A program made the position numbers and the translations under genes. Positions 6,684-13,827 of a stretch of DNA of 16,820 nt are shown in pieces (positions within the stretch are counted from its first letter, which is position 1; each line of letters starts with the position of its first letter). Source of the DNA: Desulfovibrio sp. OttesenSCG-928-G15 (GTDB taxonomy: Bacteria > Desulfobacterota > Desulfovibrionia > Desulfovibrionales > Desulfovibrionaceae); contig JAJDIC010000047.1 of assembly GCA_030266525.1 (NCBI GenBank), forward strand, positions 1 to 16,820. The letters are read 5' to 3'. Below the pieces are notes generated by a model that was given only the letters and a program-made list of their open reading frames with translations, made no database searches and was not told where the DNA came from.

Positions 6684-6730
6684 ACAGGCTCAGGGCAGGA
6701 ATTCGGGAACAAATCCATGCCCTGAGCTGT
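6684..6730. repeat. REP-like inverted repeat 3' of the EF-hand gene
   Basis: CTCAGGGCA (6689-6697) pairs perfectly with TGCCCTGAG (6718-6726) around a 20-nt loop; ACAG (6684-6687) and CTGT (6727-6730) extend the stem past one bulged G. The core CGACAGGCTCAGGGCAGG resembles dispersed extragenic repeats common in many bacterial genomes. In the minus-strand RNA it lies in the 3' tail of the EF-hand message and lacks a U tract, so it may protect the RNA end instead of terminating. Confidence 0.5.
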
Positions 6731-6764
6731 ATTCCATCTTCACGGTTTCAGGGGGCAGCCTGGC

Positions 6765-7181
6765 TTATTTCTTTGCTCTTTTGCCGCCTTTGGGGCCTTT
6801 TTCGGGTTTGCAGGAGTTGAACTCATCAAAGCTCAACTGACCGTCCTTGTTCGTGTCGCATTTTTCAAAGAAGGCCCTTTTCCTTTCATCGCGGCGCTTG
6901 TCGCGGTGAACGCGCATTTCATCGCGGTTGATCATCCCGTCATTGTTCGTGTCGATTTCTTTGAACCGGGCTTCGCCAAGGCGAGGATAGCAAGCCGCGA
7001 ATTCGCTGATTGAAAGAACGCCATCGCCGTCTTTGTCGCACTGGGCGAAGCCGGGCCGTTTGCCTTCTTTTTTGCCGTGGCGCGGCCCTTTTTTATCTGT
7101 AGCCTGGGCGTCCTGGGCGGTGAAGAGCGCGCCGGTTGCGAAAAGAGCGGCAATAGCAATGGCGGTGGTAAGTTTTTTCAT
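6765..7181 (-). CDS. secreted three-EF-hand protein with cysteine-bracketed calcium loops
   Basis: The ATG at 7181 is set by an excellent AGGAGGG 7 nt upstream; the longer open frame to 7367 crosses the predicted promoter. The product is 138 residues. MKKLTTAIAIAALFATGALF and AQA (about 25-27) form a typical Sec signal peptide, giving a periplasmic protein of about 111 residues, very rich in lysine and arginine. Three EF-hand loops are clear: DKDGDGVLSISE (49-60), DTNNDGMINRDE (77-88) and DTNKDGQLSFDE (109-120), all with D at 1, D at 5, G at 6 and E at 12. Loops 1 and 3 have Cys immediately before (C48, C108) and three residues after (C64, C124); loop 2 has none. It probably binds calcium in the periplasm. 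It lies next to the MarR-BaeSR operon, which suggests an envelope-stress role, and its ribosome binding site is complementary to a loop of the adjacent sRNA. Confidence 0.92.
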   Translation of the reverse strand: MKKLTTAIAIAALFATGALFTAQDAQATDKKGPRHGKKEGKRPGFAQCDKDGDGVLSISEFAACYPRLGEARFKEIDTNNDGMINRDEMRVHRDKRRDERKRAFFEKCDTNKDGQLSFDEFNSCKPEKGPKGGKRAKK

Positions 7182-7188
7182 CGAACAA

Positions 7189-7195
7189 CCCTCCT
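7189..7195 (-). promoter_or_regulatory. strong ribosome binding site of the EF-hand gene
   Basis: AGGAGGG ends 7 nt before the ATG at 7181 and fixes that start. It is a perfect complement of the CCCUCCU loop of the candidate sRNA (6366-6372). Confidence 0.85.
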
Positions 7196-7214
7196 GGGTA
7201 ATGTGATTTTCAGT

Positions 7215-7232
7215 ACGACGGTATTGCGTCGT
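7215..7232. other. inverted repeat in the EF-hand leader
   Basis: ACGACG and CGTCGT flank a 6-nt spacer, about 35 nt upstream of the EF-hand start codon and in its predicted untranslated leader. It could be an operator or an RNA hairpin; there is no T run for a terminator. Confidence 0.4.
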
Positions 7233-7313
7233 CTTTATTGTTTTTTTGTAGTTACAAGAAACCTGTTGCCTGCATCCTGCGGGCTGTGCCCTTGGTGTTT
7301 GGGCAGAACCCTT

Positions 7314-7342
7314 TGTACATATATCTAGGTAGCCACTGTCAA
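7314..7342 (-). promoter_or_regulatory. possible promoter of the EF-hand gene
   Basis: A perfect -35 TTGACA (7337-7342, minus strand) is followed at 17 nt by a poor -10 TGTACA (7314-7319), within the A/T-rich GATATATGTACAAAG. A good -35 with a weak -10 would suit activation by a regulator, but the -10 choice is uncertain. Confidence 0.35.
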
Positions 7343-7376
7343 GGCAATATGTATGGTTTGTGAGCAAGTAATGAAG

Positions 7377-7392
7377 AACGCGAAACAGCGTT
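7377..7392 (-). terminator. weak hairpin at the end of the BaeR gene
   Basis: AACGC and GCGTT flank a 6-nt loop overlapping the BaeR stop codon, followed on the minus strand by a CTTCATTACTT run. The 5-bp stem and broken T tract make this a weak terminator at best; read-through into the EF-hand gene is possible. Confidence 0.3.
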
Positions 7393-8084
7393 TATTGTTC
7401 AAAACGGTAGCCCACGCCATATACGGATGTGATGCCGCAGTCGCTGGCCCCTGCCTGTTCCAGTTTGCGGCGTAAATTTTTGATGTGGGTGTCTATTGTG
7501 CGGTCAGTCACTATGCGCTTGTCATCATATAAAGAATCCAGAAGCTGCTCCCTGGTGAAAGCGCGGCCGGGTGATTTACTGAAAAGCAGCAGCAGCCTGA
7601 ACTCGGCCGGGGTAAGGTCAAGCCGTTTGTCTTCATACCAGGCCTGAAAGCCGGATTCGTCAACCTGCAGGGCTTTGCCCGCACTTTGCGGCGCGGGGGC
7701 TACAGCTTCGCGTCCTTCTCTGGTACGGCGAAGCACCGCCTTGACCCTGGCCACCACCTCACGCGGGCTAAAGGGCTTGCAAATGTAATCATCCGCTCCC
7801 AACTCCAGTCCCAGAAGGCGGTCAATTTCTTCTGTTCTCGCCGTCAGAAGCAGTACGGGAATTTGGGAAAAGGCCCGAATTTCACGCAGAATGGTGAGGC
7901 CGTCCTTGCCGGGCAGCATAATGTCCAGAAGGACGAGGTCAAAGTCGCCTTCGCGAATATGCTCCACGCTGTCGTCCCCGTCGGGCAGGGAGGTTACGCA
8001 ATAGTGGGAAGCTTCCAGATAATCAGACAACAACCTGGCAATTTTTATTTCATCTTCCACAACGAGAATGTTGGCTGTGTTCAT
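7392..8084 (-). CDS. baeR: OmpR-family response regulator, BaeR-like
   Basis: From the ATG at 8084 the product is 230 residues, the usual length for BaeR; the ORF extension to 8195 lies inside the kinase gene. The receiver domain (1-120) has the acidic pair at 10-12, phosphoacceptor D54 ([13 protein letters not shown]), T81 and K103 ([14 protein letters not shown]). The C-terminal OmpR-type winged helix (about 135-230) contains [33 protein letters not shown] and [10 protein letters not shown], which closely follow E. coli BaeR. In E. coli, BaeSR answers envelope stress and controls efflux and chaperone genes; targets here are unknown. The start codon overlaps the kinase stop (ATGA), so the two are translationally coupled. 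Candidate local targets are its own operon and the adjacent EF-hand gene. Confidence 0.9.
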   Translation of the reverse strand: MNTANILVVEDEIKIARLLSDYLEASHYCVTSLPDGDDSVEHIREGDFDLVLLDIMLPGKDGLTILREIRAFSQIPVLLLTARTEEIDRLLGLELGADDYICKPFSPREVVARVKAVLRRTREGREAVAPAPQSAGKALQVDESGFQAWYEDKRLDLTPAEFRLLLLFSKSPGRAFTREQLLDSLYDDKRIVTDRTIDTHIKNLRRKLEQAGASDCGITSVYGVGYRFEQ

Positions 8085-9589
8085 GCGTTGTCTCCATCGG
8101 GACAGACCGGCAGGGTAAAGCGAATTTGCAGGCCGCCAAGCGGGGAGGCGGCGGCCTCTATTGTGCCCTGATGGGCTTCCACCAGGGTGCGGCATATGGC
8201 AAGGCCCAGCCCGGAGCCGCTTTTTTGGCGGTTGCGGGATTTGTCGCCGGTATGAAATCGGTCAAAAATACTGGGGAGTTCAGCGGCAGACACGTTGGGC
8301 GGGCTGTCTGCAACCGCAATGCTTACCGCGTTGCCGTCTTCCTGGCAACTTACGCGGATTGTGCCGCCGCTGTCTGTATAGCGCATGCTGTTTTCCAGAA
8401 TATTGCGAATAACCTGGGTTATGCGCCCGGCGTCTGCAAATACACATATGGGCAGCTTCGGCAGATGCGATTCCAGGCGCAGATTTTTGGCCGTAACCCT
8501 GTCTGCATAAGTGGACAGAACCAGGGCCAGCTCCTGAACAATATCCAGACGCTTCTTGTCATAGGTAAGGCGACCAAGGTCCGCCAGCGCCAGGGTGAAA
8601 ATGTCGCCGACCAGCCGCTCCAGAAGGTCCACTTCCCCGGAAAGGGACTGGATGGATTCCCTGGTCAGGGGCCGAACACCGTCTTCCAGCGCTTCAAGCT
8701 CGCCCCGGAGTACGGAAAGCGGGGTGCGCAGATCGTGCGAAACTTCGGCCATGAAGGCGCGCCGGGCTTCTTCATGGCTTTCCAGTGCGGCGGCCATCTG
8801 GTTGAACTGGGCTGTGAAAATTTGCAGTTCGTCAAACTTGTCCGGGGACTCTTCTTCTGCCTCGGCCAGGGTTGGCGCGGGGGAAACTCTGGCGCGGAAG
8901 TCGCCGTTTGCAAGCTGGTTGCTGGTTTCGGCCAGGCGTTTTATCGGCGCGATAAGGGTTTTTGCCATAAGCAGCGCGGCAATGGCGGCAACCGCAATGC
9001 CTATGACCATGATGAGCACAATGGCAGTGAGGTGTTTTTCATGGAAGCGAATGTCCACAGCGGCGGTCAGGCTGCTTGCGGGTTCTCGCGTAATCCAGCC
9101 CACGGTTTTGCCCTGGACGGAAATGGGAAGCCATTCGGCCCCTTTTTTGGGCATGTGCCCGGCAATCAGGGTTTTTTTATCCGGCAGCAAAAGCCCCAGG
9201 GTGGAGCGCAGATGGGCGTTTTCCCAATACCTGCGGGTGCGTTCCGCAGAACTGAGGGTATCAAGAATATTGTCCACGCCGGACTGCTGCAGGCGTTTCT
9301 CATCGCCGGGGCGGGAAAAGCGGAAAATGAACTTGCGCCAGTTTTTCTGGTCCCGAACAAAGCCCCAGTTGCCGTGTATGGCGTATTCTTCTTCCAGTTC
9401 CGCGGCCAGAAGCGCTACCCGGTTTTGTTCCAGTTCAACGAGGTAGTCGGCAAAGCCCTGCTGAAAGGTGATTCGGGTGATCAGCCCCATGGCAAGCGCG
9501 GTCAGTGCGCAAACCGAGAGAATAGCCATGAAAAGTTTGGCGGTTATCCCGGCTTTTTGCAACAGGGCTGAGGGGGGGAGGGATTTCAT
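8081..9589 (-). CDS. baeS: sensor histidine kinase, BaeS-like
   Basis: From the ATG at 9589 the product is 502 residues; a TTG at 9622 overlapping the MarR stop is an alternative, but AAGG lies 10 nt before the ATG and the E. coli BaeS N-terminus (GITGKLFLAIF) aligns with [11 protein letters not shown] just after it. Membrane helices lie at about 18-39 and 188-209, flanking a periplasmic sensor of about 150 residues that contains [12 protein letters not shown], a BaeS hallmark. A HAMP domain follows ([19 protein letters not shown]), then HisKA with phosphoacceptor H285 ([16 protein letters not shown]) and HATPase with the N box ([15 protein letters not shown]) and G2 box ([18 protein letters not shown]). 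The G1 box reads DSPPN, without glycine. It autophosphorylates and passes phosphate to the BaeR-like regulator encoded next. The operon order is MarR, kinase, regulator. Confidence 0.92.
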   Translation of the reverse strand: MKSLPPSALLQKAGITAKLFMAILSVCALTALAMGLITRITFQQGFADYLVELEQNRVALLAAELEEEYAIHGNWGFVRDQKNWRKFIFRFSRPGDEKRLQQSGVDNILDTLSSAERTRRYWENAHLRSTLGLLLPDKKTLIAGHMPKKGAEWLPISVQGKTVGWITREPASSLTAAVDIRFHEKHLTAIVLIMVIGIAVAAIAALLMAKTLIAPIKRLAETSNQLANGDFRARVSPAPTLAEAEEESPDKFDELQIFTAQFNQMAAALESHEEARRAFMAEVSHDLRTPLSVLRGELEALEDGVRPLTRESIQSLSGEVDLLERLVGDIFTLALADLGRLTYDKKRLDIVQELALVLSTYADRVTAKNLRLESHLPKLPICVFADAGRITQVIRNILENSMRYTDSGGTIRVSCQEDGNAVSIAVADSPPNVSAAELPSIFDRFHTGDKSRNRQKSGSGLGLAICRTLVEAHQGTIEAAASPLGGLQIRFTLPVCPDGDNA

Positions 9590-9618
9590 AGGATACCGGC
9601 CTTGGGCTGGGGCAATGT

Positions 9619-10071
9619 TCAATCGCTTATTGCCCGCAAATTCTGCTTGATCTGGGTAAGCACCCGAAGGCAGCAGTCCATTTCGTCCGGGTCAACGCCC
9701 GCCATCAGACGTTGCGAACACTCGTCTGCCACTTCTTTGCATTTGGTGCGCAGTTTTTCTGCCTCTTTGGTGGGGTACAGCACTTTGCGACGGGCATCGG
9801 AAGGGGCGCGTTTGCGTATAACCAGCCCCCGGCGCTCAAGAACGTCCAGAACCCGGCTCAAGCTGGACTTGTCCACGCAGATAGCGTTGGCCAGTTCGTC
9901 CTGGGCGATGCTTCCATTATTCCACAATTGGGCCAGAATGCCCCATTGCTCGGCGGTAATGTCTATCTCGGCTTCCAGCAGGCGTTTACGCAGGTTCGCA
10001 CTCATCAGCCGGTTTGTGGTGATGGTGAGGTAGCCCAGAGATTTGTCCACATCGTAATATCGTTCGTACAT
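9619..10071 (-). CDS. MarR-family transcriptional regulator, first gene of the baeSR operon
   Basis: A 150-residue protein of standard MarR length. Helical dimerisation segments (about 8-35 and 105-148) surround a winged helix-turn-helix (about 53-100): IAQDELANAICVDKSSLSRVLDVLERRGLV followed by the wing KRAPSDARRKVLYPT, which carries the DxR signature of the family. MarR proteins are dimeric repressors released by phenolics, drugs or oxidants. There are five cysteines (65, 111, 118, 133, 134), including an adjacent pair, so redox sensing is possible but unproven. Its TGA overlaps a potential TTG start of the kinase and precedes the preferred kinase ATG by about 30 nt. Its start has no clear ribosome binding site and lies close to its promoter, so its RNA may be nearly leaderless. 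Confidence 0.9.
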   Translation of the reverse strand: MYERYYDVDKSLGYLTITTNRLMSANLRKRLLEAEIDITAEQWGILAQLWNNGSIAQDELANAICVDKSSLSRVLDVLERRGLVIRKRAPSDARRKVLYPTKEAEKLRTKCKEVADECSQRLMAGVDPDEMDCCLRVLTQIKQNLRAISD

Positions 10072-10107
10072 ACAACTACTTTATTGTACATCACCGACCA
10101 AGGTCAA
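10071..10107 (-). promoter_or_regulatory. promoter and candidate autoregulatory operators of the marR-baeSR operon
   Basis: On the minus strand TTGACC (10102-10107) and TAAAGT (10078-10083) are 18 nt apart, placing the start at or very near the MarR ATG. A perfect palindrome GACCAAGGTC (10096-10105) covers the -35 element, and TACAA-N8-TTGTA (10071-10088) covers the -10 and start codon. Either dyad has the size of a MarR operator; binding would block RNA polymerase. Confidence 0.45.
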
Positions 10108-10152
10108 TGTTTTGCTTGGCGACAGTGGAAAATTTCCGGAGCGTGGCCCAGA

Positions 10153-11226
10153 TCACAGCGGAAACAGGGTTGCCAGCGCCTTTTGTCTGGCTGTTGCGGT
10201 ATAGCGGGCCGCTGTTTCCCGGCAGGCGCGGACAAGGGCCTGCCATTCCGGGCCGCCTTGCGCCGCAGCGATAATGGCTTTTGCCAACCCCATGCCGCCG
10301 GCCAGGGTATCGCCATCGGAAAAATACAAGCCGTTGCCGGGAATATCGGCCGACAGGTCAAAGGGCGGCTGATAGGCAGAAGCGTAAGCGCCGAGCCTTG
10401 CCTGACGCATATATTCCCAGCCGCCAAAACCGGTGAAGCCTACGGGCACGCAGCCCGCTGCCATGGCTTCCAGGGGCGGCAGGCCAAAACCTTCCGGAAA
10501 GCCGGTGCTTAGAAAAATATCGCTGCCGGCAAGGCAGGCGGCCACCTCCGGGCGCGGCATCTGGTGAATGCCCACCCAGTCCACTTTCGGCGCGTTCGGC
10601 TCGTTTGCCAGACAGGCTTCGGCTACCTGACGCATTTGTTCCGCAAGGGCCTTGTTTTTCCGCGGCATATAGGCGACGCGCACCGGCTTTGCGGCTGGTT
10701 TGCCCGGCCCGCCCAAGGGGGCGGCCTGTTGCGCATTACCTTGAAAAAAGCACTCGGGCAACGCCGGGGGGAGAATGGTGTCATGCACTGCCTTGCCAAG
10801 ACAGAGGGTGTTTTGCAAAAACCAGGATACCGGGCGGGAAACAGAAACGTATTCCAGCGGCAAGGAGCGCCACTGAACGCCGTCCGGCAAGGTGCCCAGC
10901 ATAAAGACCCAGTTTTGCACGTAGACCAGCACCCGCGCCCCGGCCTTGAGGCCGACGGTCATGGCATTGGGCCAGCTTTCCGGTATGCACCAGATATCGC
11001 CCTTGTCCGGTGGGGTGCCCCAGGGCAGGACAGAAAGTCCGGCTTTGCCTCCCGTCCCTGCGCCGCCTTGCGGCAAGGCAGCCTCACAAAAACCGGCTGC
11101 ATCAGGCGAAGGCCCGCTAAGAGCCACCTTGTGCCCCGCGTCTGCAAGGGCTGCGGCGGTGGCGTAGATATTATCCAGTCCGCCGCTCAACTGCCTGAGC
11201 GCCGGAATGAAAAAGCATATTTTCAT
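10153..11226 (-). CDS. GT4-type glycosyltransferase (GT-B fold)
   Basis: From the ATG at 11226 the product is 357 residues; this start overlaps the HypF stop (ATGA), whereas the open frame to 11298 only shadows HypF. The N-terminus MKICFFIPALRQLSGGLDNIYATAAALADAGHKVAL is the Rossmann-like first strand and glycine-rich loop of GT-B enzymes. The C-terminal donor site is clear: GFPEGFGLPPLEAMAAG at about 243-258, with E245 and E253 as the E-x7-E pair of retaining glycosyltransferases. It probably transfers a sugar from a nucleotide-sugar to a glycan or lipid acceptor at the inner membrane; donor and acceptor cannot be inferred. It is the third gene of the M24 peptidase-HypF unit, an unusual place for such an enzyme. 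Confidence 0.82.
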   Translation of the reverse strand: MKICFFIPALRQLSGGLDNIYATAAALADAGHKVALSGPSPDAAGFCEAALPQGGAGTGGKAGLSVLPWGTPPDKGDIWCIPESWPNAMTVGLKAGARVLVYVQNWVFMLGTLPDGVQWRSLPLEYVSVSRPVSWFLQNTLCLGKAVHDTILPPALPECFFQGNAQQAAPLGGPGKPAAKPVRVAYMPRKNKALAEQMRQVAEACLANEPNAPKVDWVGIHQMPRPEVAACLAGSDIFLSTGFPEGFGLPPLEAMAAGCVPVGFTGFGGWEYMRQARLGAYASAYQPPFDLSADIPGNGLYFSDGDTLAGGMGLAKAIIAAAQGGPEWQALVRACRETAARYTATARQKALATLFPL

Positions 11227-13808
11227 GGCTGTTGTCTCATTTTTTCCTGTGCCAACAGGATGTTTCTTCCCCACACCGCTTGCCCGAAGCTGATGCAACC
11301 GTCACCCGGCGGCAATTCCCGGTGCAAAAGCGGCACCAGCCCTCGCGCCTCGAGCATGTCGGCAAGAAGGAGTGTGAGCGTGGTATTTTGCATGCACCCG
11401 CCGGAAAGCCCCACATGGGTCAGAGTATATTTGCGGGCGTAAAAAGAGGCCGCTTGTGTCAGGGCAAAGGCCAGACTCGCGTGGAAGCGTGCGGCAAGTA
11501 TATTTGTAGCTGTGCCGCTTTGTCTGTCTTCAAACAGGGCGGCGAAAAGGCTGTGGGTATCCAGCCGGGCCTGACCGGAGGCTGGAAGCCTGAGAGGGCA
11601 GGGGTAATAGTCTTTTTCTTCGACGGTCTGGCCCTGCGCGGCTTCTTCAAGGCGAATGGCAGCCTGGCCCTCATAACTTGTAGTGTGGCAAAGCCCGAGC
11701 AGGGCGGAAGCGGCGTCAAAAAGCCTGCCGCAGCTTGTGCTGACCGGGCTGTTGATGCGGCGGCGCAGCATGGTGGCAACGGCTGTTGCTGTTTGCCGGA
11801 ACTGTTCCGGCCAGAGCGCGCAAAGGTCTTCTTCTGCCAGACACAGGCGCAGAAGCAGGGCGTGGGCTATGCGCCATGGCTCCTTGATGGCGGCTTCCCC
11901 ACCGGGTAAATCCATGGGGGCGAAGCTGCACAGCCGGGTAAAGTCCGGCGGGGTATCGCTGCCGCCCGTATCGACCAGAATAAGCTCGCCGCCCCAGAGA
12001 GTGCCGTCATGCCCGAGTCCTGTTCCGTCCAAAGCGAAAACCAGGGCTTTTCCGTTGTGGCGGTTTTCAGCCAGCACGGCCATGGCGTGCGCCTCATGGT
12101 GCTGCAAGGGCAGCACCGGGAGGTTCTGCTCTGCGGCAAAACTTTGGGCCATGCTGCTGGAAAGATAGTCGGGGTGCTTGTCCCGCACCACCAGTTGTGG
12201 ACTTACCTTGAGCAGGTCAGCCAGATGCCCGCGCATGGCTTCGTGAAAGGCGGCTGTTTCCAAGTTGGCCATATCGCCGATGAACTGGCTGACAAAGGCG
12301 TTATCCCCCTTGGTCAGACACAGGCTGTTTTTCAGTTCCGCGCCCACGCCAAGCACACAGGGGGCGGTTTGGGCAGGCTCCCCTCCGGGAGCAGGACGGG
12401 CTTCCCCCTGTGGCGGCGCAAGGCAAATGGGCCGGGGCACAAAGCCGCGCGCCCGACGGAAAAACAGGGTGCCTCTGCCGGGAAGCGGGCGGAGCACGGA
12501 ATCATCCACCCGGATCAGGATGTCCCGGTCATGAAACAGGAAGGCATCAGCCAGGTGTCCGAGTTTTGCCAGCGCTTCCCGGTTGCCAAGGCAGATGGGC
12601 TCGCCAGCCGGGTTGCCGGATGTCATGACCAGGGCGCAGGGCTTTGGGGATTGCGCCTCGTCCTCGCAACGCGCGGCGATTTTTTGCCCGAAGCGTTCCA
12701 GAAGTATATGGTGCAGGGGGGTGTAGGGCAGCATAATCCCGATTGTTCGCGTGTCCGGCGAAATGCCGCGCGCCAGCGCGTGCCCGTTTCGGCTTCGCAG
12801 CGGGCAAAGCACAATGGGCCGCTCTTGCGAGGCAAGCAGGGCGCGCGCCTCATCACTGACCAGGGCTATTTTTTCGGCTTCGTCGCAATTACGGACCATT
12901 ACGGCAAAGGGCTTGTGCGGTCGTTTTTTTCTCTGGCGCAATAGTGCAACCGCCGCATCATTACAAGCGTCGCAGGCCAGGTGGAAGCCGCCAAGTCCCT
13001 TGACCGCGGCAATGCCGCCCCCGGCCAGAAAGGCGGTCAGGGCGTCCAGGGCTTTGTCGTGACTTGTACCTGTGTGCGCATTGCCGGGCGCGGCGGAGTA
13101 TGGGGGCAGGCTTGCCCCGGACGATGCAGGCGTCTGTGCGTCGGCAAGCGCCGCGTCTGCCTCACGCAGGTTTTGGGTCAGGGCAAACCATACGTGCGGG
13201 CCGCATTCCGGGCAGGCATTGGGCTGGGCGTGGAAGCGACGGTTACGCGGGTTTTCGTATTCCGCCCTGCATTCGGGGCACAGGGGGAAGCAGCCCATGC
13301 TGGTATGGGGGCGATCATAGGGAATGGAGCGGGTAATGGTGTAGCGCGGGCCGCAGTTTGTGCAGTTGGTAAAGGGGTAGTCTTTGCGCCTGCCTTCGGT
13401 CATATCGGCCAGGCAGTCCGGGCAGGTTGCCATGTCCGGGCTGATCAGCACGGCGTGGGTGCCGGAAGCGGTACTGGCGGCGATGGAGAAGCCGTGTTCG
13501 GTCCTGTCGGTGGTCGGAAGCGGGTCGAGCGCTTCGCGTTGTAACGATGTGATACGGGCCAGCGGGGGGAGGCGCTGTTCCAGGGACAGGGCGAAGCGTG
13601 CGATCTTGTCTGCATCTCCCTGCACTTCAATAACCACGCCGCGCGGGCTGTTGCGCACAAAACCGGTGAGGCCCAGCTCATCGGCCAGAGTGAACACAAA
13701 GGGACGAAAACCAACGCCCTGCACCTGCCCCTGTACCACAAAACGGGTGCGTTGCAGGTGCATGCCTGCGGCGTTTTGGCTGAAAGAGGGGGTGCTGCCT
13801 GCCGTCAT
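11223..13808 (-). CDS. hypF: carbamoyltransferase HypF, NiFe-hydrogenase maturation
   Basis: From the ATG at 13808 the product is 861 residues; 13859 and 13763 are other in-frame starts, the first inside the upstream peptidase gene. Domains in order: acylphosphatase-like (about 22-108, with VQGQVQGVGFRPF), two C4 zinc fingers (CPDC at 129-132, CTNC at 149-152, CPEC at 177-180, CPECG at 199-203), a YrdC-like ATP-binding domain (about 255-450, KGLGGFHLACDA and KKRPHKPFAVMVRN) and a Kae1-like domain (about 485-861, with metal-binding LPLQHHEAHAMAV, H570/H571/H574, and GLSGGCMQNTTL near the end). HypF turns carbamoyl phosphate into carbamoyl-adenylate and loads it on HypE for synthesis of the cyanide ligands of the NiFe site. 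A low-complexity insert of about 45 residues separates zinc fingers and YrdC domain. No other hyp gene is in the window, so HypF is detached from its partners here. Confidence 0.95.
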   Translation of the reverse strand: MTAGSTPSFSQNAAGMHLQRTRFVVQGQVQGVGFRPFVFTLADELGLTGFVRNSPRGVVIEVQGDADKIARFALSLEQRLPPLARITSLQREALDPLPTTDRTEHGFSIAASTASGTHAVLISPDMATCPDCLADMTEGRRKDYPFTNCTNCGPRYTITRSIPYDRPHTSMGCFPLCPECRAEYENPRNRRFHAQPNACPECGPHVWFALTQNLREADAALADAQTPASSGASLPPYSAAPGNAHTGTSHDKALDALTAFLAGGGIAAVKGLGGFHLACDACNDAAVALLRQRKKRPHKPFAVMVRNCDEAEKIALVSDEARALLASQERPIVLCPLRSRNGHALARGISPDTRTIGIMLPYTPLHHILLERFGQKIAARCEDEAQSPKPCALVMTSGNPAGEPICLGNREALAKLGHLADAFLFHDRDILIRVDDSVLRPLPGRGTLFFRRARGFVPRPICLAPPQGEARPAPGGEPAQTAPCVLGVGAELKNSLCLTKGDNAFVSQFIGDMANLETAAFHEAMRGHLADLLKVSPQLVVRDKHPDYLSSSMAQSFAAEQNLPVLPLQHHEAHAMAVLAENRHNGKALVFALDGTGLGHDGTLWGGELILVDTGGSDTPPDFTRLCSFAPMDLPGGEAAIKEPWRIAHALLLRLCLAEEDLCALWPEQFRQTATAVATMLRRRINSPVSTSCGRLFDAASALLGLCHTTSYEGQAAIRLEEAAQGQTVEEKDYYPCPLRLPASGQARLDTHSLFAALFEDRQSGTATNILAARFHASLAFALTQAASFYARKYTLTHVGLSGGCMQNTTLTLLLADMLEARGLVPLLHRELPPGDGCISFGQAVWGRNILLAQEKMRQQP

Positions 13809-13827
13809 GTGTTCGGAACAGGGCGCG

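Larger units (their letters stand above)
6480..6764. other. gene-free region upstream of the sigma-54 promoter
   Basis: This 285-bp stretch between the sRNA promoter and the EF-hand gene holds no credible ORF. It contains an A/T-rich segment (6498-6531), a perfect palindrome GTGCGTTTACGCAC (6562-6575), further GTGCG/CGCAC copies near 6588-6592, 6630-6634 and 6658-6662, and a large inverted repeat at 6684-6730. The first elements fit the standard layout of a sigma-54 control region, with an intervening bend site and upstream activator sites. Confidence 0.55.

Noticed and set aside
6586..6840. 84-codon plus-strand frame across the EF-hand 3' end
   Set aside because: No ribosome binding site, overlaps the EF-hand gene antisense, and spans the inverted repeat at 6684-6730.
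8126..9571. 481-codon plus-strand frame opposite the BaeS gene
   Set aside because: It mirrors a convincing kinase gene on the other strand; its translation has no recognisable domain. Long antisense frames are common opposite GC-rich genes.
10127..10137. GGAAAATTTCC palindrome after the GT4-type gene as a terminator
   Set aside because: The stem is A/T-rich with a single-base centre and no T tract, so it cannot act as an intrinsic terminator.
12009..12944. 311-codon plus-strand frame opposite HypF
   Set aside because: No domain, and the HypF frame on the minus strand is complete and intact.
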